Below are positions 20,528-31,856 of a DNA stretch of 64,000 bases, piece after piece. Location: assembly GCA_917880885.1 (NCBI GenBank), contig OU862927.1, forward strand, positions 34,747,571 to 34,811,570, in the 5' to 3' direction. The DNA is from Limnephilus marmoratus. Lineage: Eukaryota; Arthropoda; Insecta; Trichoptera; Limnephilidae. Each line of letters opens with the position of its first letter. Position 1 is the stretch's first letter. Below the pieces are notes generated by a model that was given only the letters and a program-made list of their open reading frames with translations, was not told where the DNA came from and searched no databases. Both the position numbers and the translations under genes were made by a program.

Positions 20528-21840
20528 TTTCGTTGTTCATCTATAATAAATAATATACTAGGGTTTAGCCTGTCTTATCATTAGAAACAAATATGTAGGT
20601 ATTTAAAAAAATAAATCTATCGATAAATAATTTCGACCCGACCACTTTTTGAATTTCACATAATTACTTTTTCGATTCAGAAAATATATTAAAAAAACAT
20701 ATAATTTTTAAGAAATAAAAAATACAAAGTGTTCAAGCTTATAACAATACCCTTTCATGTTTCTGACTAACGGGCACTGAAGCTTATTGGGACTTATTAC
20801 TATATATGTATTTACTGTCTGATGGTTGTATTTAATTGACTGATTTTATGTTACATTACTGTGTTTTACGAGGAAAATTTTTAACAGGATTTGGAGAGCG
20901 TTCATTTTTATGTTCGCGTTGGTTATCTCCGTCACCGACAGCATAGACTGTTCTATCTGGGGGTAGAGCGCAAAGAAATCAATAATTTATATATTTTTTA
21001 CTTTTATTGCGTCTTAAATGCATTATTTAAGTCTACGGATCGCGGATACGACTTCATTAATTTCTAACAGCTTCGTAAGTTCAATCCGTTCATTAAACAA
21101 GCCAGTAATTTTGCGTAACGAACAACGATATTACTCAAAAATATGTGTATATTGACAGTTATTGACAGTATACCGAAACTTATCTGATACCGTGAACGCA
21201 GCGCTAAAATGTATCGATCGTCGGTCGGAATATCTGTTGACATTGACAATTGTTGACAGTGCTCGCAAATATTGATAACTGACAGGAGATGAAGGATTTG
21301 GATTTATCGATCGCCCACGTTAAACCTCCTGTTTTCTCTTGCAAAACATGACCAATTAAAAAAAATACTTACCATATTAGAAGAATATATTACTATAATA
21401 CTTAGAGGCATTCAATTAGTCCTGCTTTGTAGCATTGTAGAGCAAACTGCATTCCAAAATGACAAAACAAAATTGCACGTGGTCAATCAATGCTCGCGAA
21501 AACATTTTTTTATGCTTATCAATAATTAGTGTAATTACTTACATAAGCAGGCGTTTTCTTGCACGTGCTAGCGTGGCAATTAAATAATTGATATCCTATT
21601 ATATTATAATACTACGTAAACTGCGATAATAATTAGTCATTGAATACCAGTAGTTCTATGAATAGCTGACTCCGCGTAATATTCAATTTTATTCAGTTTA
21701 TTATTTTAAAAACAATTCGAATTTGTTCATTTGCGTCTTTAAATATATTCGTATAAACATAAAAAGATTGGCTATCAACTTGACGAAGTAGTAATGGAGC
21801 TGCAATAATAATAGTACAAGATAAAACATGGGAAGATACG
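20528..21840. other. Unassigned sequence with one dispersed segment
   Basis: A segment at about 21036-21110 (GTTCAATCCGTTCATTAAA) resembles 32885-32965 on the same strand. Otherwise nothing recognised. Confidence 0.3.
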
Positions 21841-22064
21841 TACAACCATTATAGCCAACAAATGCATTGCAACAGTCAAATATTGGTTAGATAGAAATTT
21901 TCTCAGTCTAAATTATGATAAAACAATTTTTATTCCCTTCTATAATTCCCAAAAGTCATGCATTAGAAATAATTTTAACTTGAAGTTCCGTAATGTTAAT
22001 TGCAACTTTGCGACATGCTCAAACTGCGAAGATGTGAAATTAGGAAAATATATCAAGTACCTAG
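21841..22064 (+). pseudogene. CR1-like LINE RT fragment
   Basis: About 75 open codons match the RT region after the catalytic domain: IATVKYWLDRNFLSLNYDKT, then a C-S-N-C-E-D-V motif and KYIKYL. The minus-strand LINE at 39740-41260 carries the related C-T-C-E-N-I...YLGV block. Both ends are truncated. Confidence 0.65.
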
Positions 22065-22114
22065 TACCTAGTTGTAACTATAGACTGCCAACTCAAATGG
22101 ACTTGCCATATCCT

Positions 22115-22560
22115 ATCCTACTAATATTATAAAGGCGAAAGTTTGTATGGATATATGGATAAATGGGTGTACGAGTATGTATGCTTGTTACTCTTTCACG
22201 CAAAACTACTGAATGGATTTTAATGAAACTTTACAAAAATATAGCTCATTCATCAGAATAACATAAAGGCTTACAGCTCAGAGCTCTGGCATTATGAACT
22301 TTGTATTAAAAAAATGCAATAGGTGGCACGATTAGTGAGTTATCTAGGGCCGTCTGTTTCAACGCTCGCTAAAGTAAAAGTAAAACAAAACGCCGTTACT
22401 GAAGTTAAATTTCAGAAAAATGCGTTTTTCAATCAATTTGACCGATTGTTTTACGTAATTCTTTATTCAAATTGTTAGGGGAGTACTTCAAATAAATGCG
22501 GATTGCGGAGGGGGAGGGTGGAGGAGGGAGGGGTTATAAGGGGATTGGTATTGCCCCAAA
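22115..22560 (+). mobile_element. Helitron-like fragment, 5' part
   Basis: CCTACTAATATTATAAAGGC and the following CTCTTTCACGCAAAACTACTGAATGG match the 5' parts at 23802 and 24050. A GTGGCACG block and a G-rich stretch follow, but the CTAG end is missing, so the right boundary is approximate. Confidence 0.5.
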
Positions 22561-22928
22561 ATTGTTCAATTCATATAAAAATATATAACAAAAATGTTAA
22601 AAGCAGTAAAAAATAATTTGAAAGAGAGTAACTTTTTTTCTATAATTTGTACTATCTGTTTCTAAATTACTAAAATATTCCATGTATTTTTGTATATTTA
22701 GATTAAAAAGAAAGAAACTATATATATATAAACGTGTGTATGAACGTATATGGGTGTATATATATACGTTTATATATATATTGTTTAATTTTAAGAATAT
22801 TCTCAGAAACTCCTGTAAAAAGACAGCTTCATTGATGCTAAATGCGTCTGTCTATATCGATATCTAAATTGATTCTGTTCAACAGCAAAATTGCTCTCCC
22901 ACCGACTTGACCATTGTCAAGTGAGTCC
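22561..22928. other. Unassigned AT-rich sequence
   Basis: Contains (TA)n-rich stretches such as TATATATATACG. No gene seen. Confidence 0.3.
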
Positions 22929-23013
22929 TGCAGGCTGGGAGATACAACTAAAAAGACCCTCCACCAGGCATTTCCTCAGGAAATTCGTGAGGGCCTCCTG
23001 TGTAGAGCTAATG
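22929..23013 (+). mobile_element. LINE family X, short 3' end
   Basis: Carries the CCTCAGG hairpin remnant and GGCCTCCTGTGTAGAGCTAATG followed by A's, the 3' end seen complete at 25232-25297. Confidence 0.6.
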
Positions 23014-23067
23014 TAAAAAATCTGTGATTTATAGTTTTAATGAATTGATTTTAATATAATAAATCTT

Positions 23068-23079
23068 ACTACTTACTAC
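23068..23079. repeat. Target-site duplication of RTE copy 2 (left)
   Basis: ACTACTTACTAC, repeated exactly at 23784-23795. Confidence 0.75.
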
Positions 23080-23783
23080 TACTTAATATGAGTCTCGTAG
23101 TAAACCAGCAAAAGACCAAATACATGGCTATAGGATGCACCCAACAAATCCCAACTCTCTCATGTGGAAACCAAAATTTCGAAACGGTACCAAGATTCTC
23201 ATACCTAGGCTCCTTGATAACAAACGACAATAATACTACAGAGGAGATCCAGAAACGCATAGTGAACGCAAATCGCTGCTATTTCCGCCTACAAAACCTA
23301 TTAAAGTCCAGACTGCTGTCCAGAAACACGAAGATATTAGTGTACAAAACACTTATCAGACCAGTACTTACGTACGCAGCTGAGACTTGGGTACTAACTA
23401 AGAGGAATGAGCGAGCACTGGACGTTTTTGAAAGAAAAATTTTGAGGCGATTCTTCGGACCGGTTCTAGAAAATGGATTTTGGCGCAGACGTTATAACAA
23501 TGAGCTCTATTTTATCTAAATTGGGAAGACTTCGGTGGCTGGGTCATGTGGAGAGAATGACCGAGCATCAAGCACCAAAGTCCCTACTGAACTCAAGACC
23601 AATAGGGCGAAGGAGCCTGGGAAGACCAAGACTAAGATGGAGCGACAACGTCCTCAAAGACATATCTATCTTGGAGCTTCCAAACTGGAGAGAGCTGGCA
23701 CAAAACCGAGATGAGTGGAGGAAGACTCTTGAGGAGACCAAGACCCACCAGGGGTTGTAGAGCCAATAGTGATGATGATGATG
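23080..23783 (+). pseudogene. RTE-clade LINE, 5'-truncated copy with frameshift
   Basis: Encodes the C-terminal part of an RTE RT: VVNQQKTKYM, then FSYLGSLITND, LIRPVLTYAAETW and, in the next frame from about 23510, LGRLRWLGHVERM and the terminal ETKTHQGL before TAG. One frameshift near 23510 breaks the frame. It ends in (GAT)n and is bracketed by an exact 12-bp duplication, so the truncation is original. Same family as 2512-3571. Confidence 0.85.
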
Positions 23784-23795
23784 ACTACTTACTAC
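23784..23795. repeat. Target-site duplication of RTE copy 2 (right)
   Basis: ACTACTTACTAC, exact partner of 23068-23079. Confidence 0.75.
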
Positions 23796-23801
23796 ATCTT
23801 A

Positions 23802-24049
23802 TCTTACTAATATTATAAACGCGAAAGTTTGTATGGATGTATGTGTGTTTGTTACTCTTTCACGCAAAAACTACTGAATGGATTTGAATGGATCTTTACA
23901 ATAATATAGCTCATACATCAGAATAAAATATAGGCTATAATTTATGTTGCTAGCTAGGAAGGGGACGCGGGAGGGGAACGGGGACGCACGGGAAAGGTGA
24001 TTCAGGTGTATTTCTTTGAATACTGCATTGCACCGCATGCCGTAAACCA
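23802..24049 (+). mobile_element. Helitron-like element, tandem copy 1
   Basis: Starts TCTTACTAATATTATAAACG and carries the CTCTTTCACGCAAAAACTACTG block and a G-rich interior. It ends in GCACCGCATGCCGTAAACCA, a degraded form of the 3' hairpin without CTAG. The next copy follows directly. Confidence 0.6.
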
Positions 24050-24403
24050 TATTATAATCGCGAAAGTTTGTATGGATGTATGCGCGTTTGTTACTCTTTC
24101 ACGCGAAAACTACTGAATGGCTTTTAATGAAACTTTGCAATAATATAGCTCATATATCAGAATAACATATAGGCTATTTATAATGGTAAGCTCTGGCGTT
24201 TTGAAATTTTATTAAATAAAAATGTGTGTATTTCATATATTTTAGCGGCAAGAAGGAAAGTCTGGGTGAAGGGGAACGGGGGAGGTGGGGAGAGGGAAGA
24301 GATGAGGGCGGGGGAAGGCGGGAAGGTGGAAGGGACCGGGGACGCACGGGAAATCAATTTATTTCTTTGAATGGCATTACAACGCATGCCGAGGACCAGC
24401 TAG
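24050..24403 (+). mobile_element. Helitron-like element, tandem copy 2
   Basis: Repeats the 5' block (TATTATAATCGCGAAAG), has a G-rich middle, and ends in GCATGCCGAGGACCAGCTAG before T. Head-to-tail with copy 1. No Rep/helicase coding. Confidence 0.65.
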
Positions 24404-24840
24404 TACATAATAATCGTCAAAATGTCACCACAGTCACCACGCAAAAAAAAAATGCATGAATGCTAAGGCCATCTTGTTCAAATAAACACCAGTATAATTC
24501 AGTACTATTTATGGTTCCGTTTTAAAAGAAGGTTACTCACTAACGAGTTAATAATATGTATTTAAGTTAATCTACTCAACATTAAAATATATCTACATAC
24601 ATTTTAAACGTAAAAAATAATAATAATATCTTAACTTGTTTATTAATATGGTTGTTTAATATATGTGTAGGTAATTGGAAATTCAGGTCAGCACGATTAA
24701 CATGATATTAAACCTTCGAAATTGCTTACTTATTTGTTTAACAGGGAATTATGACGGTCATTGTTAATGTGATATGTAACCTAACCCAACATAACTGCAC
24801 ATAAAAATATAATAATAATAAACAATATAATATATATAAA
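24404..24840. other. Unassigned AT-rich sequence
   Basis: Nothing recognised. Confidence 0.3.
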
Positions 24841-25297
24841 CCCTTGACTCTGTGCAGAAACGGGCGGTCCGTTTGATAGATTCTCCCATCTTAACAGACG
24901 AACTGCAATCTTTAGAGCATAGGCGTCAGGTGGGAATGCTGTCCTTGTTATACCGGTATTACAATGAAAGATGCTCCGAGGAACTAGCATCATTGATCCC
25001 CTCGGCACCGGTGCATAGTCGGAAAACACGCGCCCAACATTTGTACACGGTTGACATTACTCACATGAGAACGGGTCGTTTCTATGACTCGTTCTTGAGT
25101 TCAACGGCTCGGCTGTGGAACGATTTGCCTGCCTCTGTGTTTCCTCCCTCCTACAACATGGGTCTCTTCAAGATCTCACTCCTTCCTTTCCTCAAAAAGA
25201 CCCTCCACACAGCATCTACAAAGATGACATAGGCCCTGAGGGAAATTATTTTCCTCAGGGCCTCCTGTGTGGTGTTAATGTAAAAAAAAAAAAATTA
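24841..25297 (+). pseudogene. LINE family X (Jockey/CR1-like), C-terminus and 3' end
   Basis: An open stretch (24852-25232, about 126 codons) encodes the C-terminal tail of a LINE RT protein: QKRAVRLIDSP, LSLLYRYYNERCSEEL, RLWNDLPASVFP. The stop is followed by a strong hairpin at 25232-25262 (GGCCCTGAGG...CCTCAGGGCC) and a CTCCTGTGTGG...A-rich tail. At least eight other 3' ends or fragments of this family occur in the window. 5'-truncated and non-functional. Confidence 0.75.
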
Positions 25298-25364
25298 ATG
25301 TTATAAAAATAAATTAACCCTTTTCATAACTCAGTCTCATAGAAATCGTTGTTACTTTACTAGC

Positions 25365-25760
25365 TTGGTTGTAAAGAGAAAATATCACACTTCATGTCAC
25401 TTTACTATCTTGGTTGTAAAGAGAAAATATTACACTTCATGTCACTTTACTATCTTGGTTGTAAAGAGAAAATATCACACTTCATGTCACTTTACTATCT
25501 TGGTTATAAAGAGAAAATATCACACTTCATGTCACTTTAATATCTTGGTTGTAAAGAGAAAATATCACACTTCATGTCACTTTACTATCTTGGTTGTAAA
25601 GAGAAAATATCACACTTCATGTCACTTTACTATCTTGGTTGTAAAGAGAAAATATCACACTTCATGTCACTTTACTATCTTGGTTGTAAAGAGAAAATAC
25701 CACACTTCATGTCACTTTACTATCTTGGTTAGAAAGAGAAAACACAACACTTCATATTCA
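25365..25760 (+). repeat. 45-bp minisatellite, about nine units
   Basis: Units begin TTGGTTGTAAAGAG every 45 bp (25365, 25410 ... 25725) with very few differences except in the last. Because 45 is divisible by three, it is open as a 15-residue repeat (VVKRKYHTSCHFTIL) over about 138 codons. I regard this as an arithmetic by-product, not a gene. Confidence 0.92.
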
Positions 25761-25905
25761 AATCTTAAAGTTAACCACTAAAAAATTTAAATGTTTGAAA
25801 TCAAAGTTTCCGAACATAATTTGAAAAAAATTATTAAAATTTGGGAATTTTTTAATTAAGTAATTATTTTCACATGTAACAACAAAAAATTGAGTTGACG
25901 ATATA

Positions 25906-26061
25906 GGGAACGTACCCATACTACGTGACACGTTTAGGGGGGGGGTCTTCAAAATGTCACGCTCCATACAAATGAGCGACGGGTTGCTTAGGATTTTGGT
26001 CACCGGGGGGGGGGGGGTTAAAAATTGCAAAAAGTTGGTCACGTAGTATGGGTACGTTCCC
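25906..26061. mobile_element. TA-flanked MITE with G-runs (156 bp)
   Basis: Perfect terminal repeats of about 24 bp begin GGGAACGTACCCATACTACG and are bordered by TA on both sides. That pattern fits Tc1/mariner-type targeting. The interior carries runs of 9 and 14 G. Confidence 0.82.
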
Positions 26062-26147
26062 TAACGTTCATGATACATTTTCCGCATAACAAATTTATGT
26101 GTTTTTTATTTTTTTTCGTTATCAGTAATTTTAGTTAGAAATACGTA

Positions 26148-26365
26148 AGATGAGCCAATTTAAAAACTTTATGTTTGCATAATAAAAAATATATATTTCA
26201 AAAATTATGTTTATTTCGGATTCTAAAATTTGAAAGCATAATTCATCACTTTTCAAAAACAGTTTTTAGCTTTCAGATGCGATCAGAAATATTCCATTTA
26301 TTTGGATTTTATTGCAAAGCGGAAATATTTTTACCTTCCGACAAAATAAACCCAAGGCCTGAGAG
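26148..26365 (+). repeat. Dispersed repeat family A, copy 2
   Basis: Shares CATTTATTTGGATTTTATTG, the TTTCAAAAACAG run and the GAGAGGTTAA end with 880-1110. Confidence 0.55.
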
Positions 26366-27154
26366 GTTAATAGAAAAAAATATACAGATTGACATAATAT
26401 ATTATTAGATATTATTAAACAACAAGTTTTCGGTTATGATTTGATATGTAACATTCTGAAATTTAAAAAATCCCTCATTTGTATAGTGAACGTGATGGCG
26501 TTCAAACCAGGCGATTTTTAGGATTTTTGGAGGGTCCAAACTACTATAAGAAGTAACTGATCAAAAAAAGCCAAATGTAGGGACTTGTCAAAGGTAAATA
26601 TCTATATTATTATTTTTTTAAATTGCATTAGTGTCAAAATCCAGAAAAAATGGGGGACAACATTTTTGTATGGACAAAACGCCGCCTGCGTTTCCTATTA
26701 ATGCTTCACGGTCTCTGGTTTAATATCTTATAATTATAAACCAGAGATAAACACATAAACATTAATTATCTTAAATGTAAATCCATTAAAGTAATTAAAT
26801 TACCGATGGGAACTATTGCATAATCAAATAGGAACAGATAAATCATTTCAAAGAGCGCACCTTTAATGTTTTATTGCACACCGATGTTGTTTTAGCGCAA
26901 ATTCTAAAAAAAAGTTTCTAAAACTGAAAAAAATAATACCAATATTAGTAATTATGTTGAATTATACTAATACAATAGTGAATTGATCATTTAAAAGGAA
27001 ATTTTGTAAAAAAAAACCTTGAAGCACTGCGAGTAAAATCCCACATGTCACAAAATAAATTTTCCCGCGAAGCAATGAAACAAATGGCCGCCGCGCTTGC
27101 GCAAATCTAGGGAAATTCAATGCAGCCAACATAAAAATGTTATCACGTTTTTGA
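26366..27154. other. Unassigned AT-rich sequence
   Basis: No ORF of note and no boundary recognised. Confidence 0.3.
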
Positions 27155-27310
27155 ACAGATACACCGTTTAACGGTCGTAAAGTGTTTTATTTTATTAGTA
27201 GGGCTGTAATTGTTCTTAAAATATTCGTCGTCTACTGTTTTCTGTACGTTAGCGATCTCCAGTGGTCCTAGGGAGCGATGAGAAGTTACCGAAAATTATC
27301 CTTATCGATA
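27155..27310 (+). repeat. Dispersed repeat family B, copy 1
   Basis: Contains CCTAGGGAGCGATGAGAAGTTACC followed by TTATCGAT, matching 41665-41880 in the opposite orientation. Confidence 0.5.
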
Positions 27311-27654
27311 GATCATGCTAGAACTCCTCGTGCCAGCCTTTGGAAGTCTTTAAAAAGCATGCCACAGCCATGCAAATCGACTAATTGATTAATTAAATAA
27401 CGTTTTTTGCTCGTGGAATATTATGCGTAGAGTTGATTGTAAGTAATGTCTTTTTCACCTTGAATTAAGTCAATTATCATTCAGGCAATCAACATTAAAA
27501 AAGATATTGACTCGACTAGTGATAAATAATATCTTTATTCAATTTATAAGTCATGCACCAGTCTTTTTTTTGCAAGAAGTTAATTTGCAATGCTAAATTT
27601 ATGGTTAATTAATCAGATATAATTTAGTTTTATCATGAAAGACAAATATTACCG
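27311..27654. other. Unassigned AT-rich sequence
   Basis: Nothing recognised. Confidence 0.3.
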
Positions 27655-27825
27655 GGTTACAAATAATCTGTCAATAATTTGAAAATCTCCTATTATCACC
27701 ACAGTAAGCCGAAAATTTTGCATGTGTCCTGTTGGAGTGCTTAGCCAGCAAAGGAAATGAACTCACGACGTCTGGAAGGGACACAGACACAATGTCAACT
27801 CGGCCACTAACCGGGATATATTGAA
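27655..27825 (-). mobile_element. tRNA-derived SINE, copy 2
   Basis: Same layout as 19549-19727: GTTAGTGGCCGAGTTG head on the minus strand and a body with CTTAGCCAGCAAAGG in the plus reading. More diverged, with a weakened B box. Confidence 0.55.
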
Positions 27826-28165
27826 GTACTCGTAAGATAACTTTTTTTTATTTATTTTCATTGTTAAATAAAGAATGTGAGTTCTATTTATACACATATA
27901 TTTACAAAATATTATATTTAAGGTCATCATGGGTCATGTATTTGTATACCTTATCAGAAAAGAGGAGTTCTTGTGCCTGATAAGGGAGCCACGATTCTTA
28001 CTTAGGTTGTGTATTAATAAGTTTTGAATTAAAAAAAAATCTTTTTAATACGAGTTTTTTTTTTAAATTTATTTATTTGTTCTGATTGATTAATAATACA
28101 GCGCAATGAAGAAAAGGGTTATTACAGTTTTTTGTGGCTTGGTAAATATAATGATTTACATTATA
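27826..28165. other. Unassigned AT-rich sequence
   Basis: Nothing recognised. Confidence 0.3.
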
Positions 28166-28169
28166 TTAA

Positions 28170-28881
28170 GAGGGCATTACCAGAGAAAGCCGGAAATACG
28201 TCATTATCAAAAAAGTTTTTAGAAGTATTGACTCTTTTCCACAAACTATTATAAATGGATTTCGAAAGATTGTTCTTTTATCTAGCATTCGTATGTAATA
28301 AATTTTTAGAATTTTTTAAAATTTTTAGTATAATAAGGTTATTCCATAGGTCGTTGGCAGATTTGTTAAATTTTCAAAAAAGTTTTTGTATTATACCACA
28401 CCCATTTCAAATAATGTAATCACGCAGTAAAATAAATCAATACATTATCTAGCAGAGTTATGTATTAGAATTTTAATTTTAGTTTAAATAAAATCATTAA
28501 AAAATATGTACGTACATGTGTTTCTTCACGAAAATTGGTCCATTTGTGTATTTATTTGCGCACTTACAAACTAATATATTTCAGATTTTTTTAACATTCT
28601 TATTAAATTTAGACATTATTGAAAAATGATAAATACTTATAATCAAAAAATAACTACAAAAAGTACACTATTTAATAGTTTTATCATCACGCCTTTCAGC
28701 ATTTTTGGATGAAGGTATAAATTAAAGCTAATTTGGATTGAAATAAATTCGATATTGAGTTATAATTTTAAAAAGCTGGTACGGAGAATAATTAATCTTT
28801 CTCATTGTAACCGCCCTGCACGATCAGAAGAACAACTTTCGACGAAATGTGGATTTTCGTCCGCTGGCTGGTTAAACGCTC
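28170..28881 (+). mobile_element. TTAA-flanked MITE (712 bp), copy 2
   Basis: Inverted relative to 2754-3467 and flanked by TTAA at 28166-28169 and 28882-28885. The outer sequences differ from those of copy 1, so the two copies define the element precisely. Non-coding. Confidence 0.85.
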
Positions 28882-28885
28882 TTAA

Positions 28886-29569
28886 CTAACTAACCATCAC
28901 ATCTTTTCCACAGAGATAGGCAGAGAGAATGAACTGCCGCACAACTCTTGTCTTGGCACTTTGCACTTGTCTCGCACTTTGTCTCGCACTTTGTTCATTC
29001 ACATTCACATTCATACATAAATATACTCTTCTGTTATTCTGATTCTTAACAAAACCCGACTGAAAACGAAAGTTTTTACGATTTATTCATTATAAGTTAA
29101 ATATCCCCTTAGAATAATTTAACAACATTGTTTTTTTTTTTAAATAAACACTTTAAAAATACATAAACTTAAGGATCGGTGAAGGATACGTGACTTACGC
29201 TTCTTTTTAAAATTGGAAATTCGGAGCTCAACAGTTGCGAACTCCTGAGTAAAGTCAATTTCAGAGTACCTACTCAACTCACTGGGCATAAGGACCTATT
29301 TCAATGTCACCATTCACGAACAAATTATGTAACAATTTCGCCAATTCATCGCCTACACAGATTGACAAACAAAATATATTTAAAATTTTAATGTAACAAA
29401 TTCAATGTTTAAATCATACAAATAATTTTTTATGTCAACCTATTTTTTTCTGATAATTTCAGTTTATTATAATTTTAATTTTATCCAATTCTAAAACACT
29501 GTAATGTAAGAAAATAATTTTAGCAACCTATTTTTTATTAATATTATTAACCCTTGTGTAAAACAATTG
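28886..29569. other. Unassigned AT-rich sequence
   Basis: No gene or boundary seen. A short CTTTGCACTTGTCTCGCACTT repetition occurs near 28958-28993. Confidence 0.3.
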
Positions 29570-29573
29570 TTAA

Positions 29574-30194
29574 CCCTCTTCTTGGCACCGATAGAATTAA
29601 GCAACTAAAAAATATGTTTTTTTTACATATTTGAAGATTGTTACGCTTCAGAATCACAAAAACAAATGAAAAATATTTTTATTGCTTTTTTATATAGGTT
29701 ATTTGGATTTGTATCCTATAGTATACATTGCCGGGTTGGTATATAATCAGTATTTCTTCTTCTACACATTCAATCAAATGTAATTCACTGCAGACTTGGC
29801 GGTGTATATCATAGGATACATACCGTTTTGGAATGCAAGATGAACATGATTTGTCTTATATGTGACTCAATATTATTTTTTTATTATTCACTGAACCCTT
29901 ATAAATACGCATTTATTACTAAAATAACTATATATCTAATAATAAAATATAGATAAATTAGTCGTGCGTCTTCTGTTAGTAGCCATCTTGCAGCGTTTTG
30001 AATTTGTGTTACTGCTCTTCTTAATTAAACAGTAGATGGCTCTAGTGGTAGATACTGATTATCAAGTCAAGAATACTTAAAGATAAAGAATACTTACAGC
30101 AGTTTTAATTAAAATCTGTTTTACCCATGTACCAGTTTAAGGGGGGAAAATATGAAAAATATGTATACTATAGGATACATTGCCAAGAAGAGGG
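29574..30194. mobile_element. piggyBac-type MITE (621 bp)
   Basis: Perfect 14-bp terminal repeats CCCTCTTCTTGGCA / TGCCAAGAAGAGGG, each bordered by TTAA (29570-29573, 30195-30198). CCC...GGG ends at TTAA are the piggyBac signature. ATAGTATACATTGCC-like phrases recur inside both ends. No transposase. Confidence 0.88.
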
Positions 30195-30203
30195 TTAACA
30201 TTA

Positions 30204-30910
30204 AGGGGAACGTATGCGCAGTCCATTTCTGCCCGTTTCATACAAATGTTAGATTTGGATTTGAGATCAAAATACCCAACCAAACTGAAAAATTATTTTT
30301 GTAATCAAAAGATATATCAAATATCTAGTTAGGATGTGAGCTACTTTATTTATTTTTGCTTTAAATCATATGGTATAGGCTATTAAGCATTTTAGTGTTT
30401 CATGGTTTTGGAGGCAACTTAGGCAATTATTTGTGAGTAAAAGAAAAATATTAAAAAAATATTTTTAATATATTTATTTTAAAAATACAATGAAAAATAA
30501 TACAAAATATAAAAAATCTTGAAAATGCATTTTTTGGGTAGTAATTTTAATATATAAACGACAATTTTTATTCAGCCGTAAATAGGTAATTTGTATTCTT
30601 AATTTACACTCATCAAAATGTTTTTTTTTATAAATTTTTATTTTATATTTCATCATATTTACATGATAAATATAGTAAAATAATTTTTTATTGTTTTTCA
30701 TTTACTCACAAATAATTACCCAAATCTTTCATGGCGTATATCTTATAATTTAAAGCAAAAATAAATAAAGTAGCTCACATCCTAACTAGATATTTGATAT
30801 ATCTTTTGATTATCAAAATAATTTTTCAATTTGGTTGTGTATTTTGATCTTAAATCCAAATCTAAGATTTGTATGAAATTGGCAGAAATGGGCTGCGCAT
30901 ACGTTCCCCT
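30204..30910. mobile_element. TA-flanked MITE with long (>200 bp) terminal repeats
   Basis: Starts AGGGGAACGTATGCGCAG and ends with its inverse, with TA on both sides (30202-30203, 30911-30912). The arms (about 30204-30440 and 30700-30910) are inverted copies at high identity, so the single strand would fold into a long hairpin. Begins only nine bases after the preceding MITE ends. Confidence 0.85.
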
Positions 30911-30912
30911 TA

Positions 30913-31369
30913 TGCACCTAACGTAAAAAGCTCCATGGGCTTATAAAATTATATATAAATAAATTATATATGATTGATTTGATCGTGCCATGTCCTCTTT
31001 GGGCGTTATCGACTTACACATATTAATACTACATTCGACATCGTATAAACGTAGGAATCAAGTATCAATGTCACACACAATAATAAATCAACCCATAAAC
31101 AATTTTAAACAAATACAAGGTTATTTTATTCTAATTTATTATTAGCTAAATAAAATCGCCAAATGTTTTTTTTTTTTTTGACACACGAAGACATTGAGAA
31201 TAAATTAATTCCCACGTTGGGCCCGCTCACATAAATAAAAAAAGAAATAAATTAATTAGTCACCTATAAAACAGAGAAATAATAATAATAATGATTGGAT
31301 AATTTCTAGAGCGCCGTTTATATGAAAAATCATCTCAAGGGCGCTGTACAATTTATTATGAATTCTTAG
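30913..31369. other. Unassigned AT-rich sequence
   Basis: Nothing recognised. Confidence 0.3.
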
Positions 31370-31853
31370 GCTCTAAGTTTATTATTTATTTATTGTGAAA
31401 AACAGTTAACATATATATCCAATTACATTTCACAATTTTAAGTTAATAGTGTAATACATTAATTATATAGGTACATTAATAATGACAGGTACTAAAGAAT
31501 ACCTTTATTTCGCTCTTGAAATGTTTGTAGTTCGATTGAAAAATGTCAATTTCAGAAGAAAGGTTTAATAGTGAGGTCATTCTCCCCAGAGGCATAACCA
31601 TTGGTAGGTTGGTCCTGCCTCTAGGAAAAGTAAAAAGTCTGTGTTGCCTTGCTCTGGTGAAGTTATCGGGGACATAAAGTGAAATCCTTTCCAGAACATC
31701 AGGATTACAAATGTGCCCGTTTAGCAGCTTGTGTGCTACTAGTACCATTGCAATTTTTCTCCTAACGCTGAGACGATTTAGTCCCAGCATTCCCGAGAGA
31801 AATAATAAATAATATACCATAGAAAAAGAAGAGAACACTAATAATCCAAACAA
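31370..31853 (-). pseudogene. CR1/Jockey-like LINE, C-terminus and 3' end
   Basis: The minus strand encodes LFLSGMLGLNRLSVRRKIAM, then VLERISLYVPDNF and FPRGRTNLP, a conserved LINE RT C-terminal block, ending at 31476-31478. An AATAAATAAATAATAAA tail follows at about 31380-31397. 5'-truncated. The fragment at 54919-55379 is the same family. Confidence 0.7.
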
Positions 31854-31856
31854 TGA

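Noticed and set aside
25365..25781. 138-codon repetitive ORF
   Set aside because: A minisatellite with unit length divisible by three; no start context, promoter or homologue seen. Not a CRISPR array either, since there are no unique spacers.
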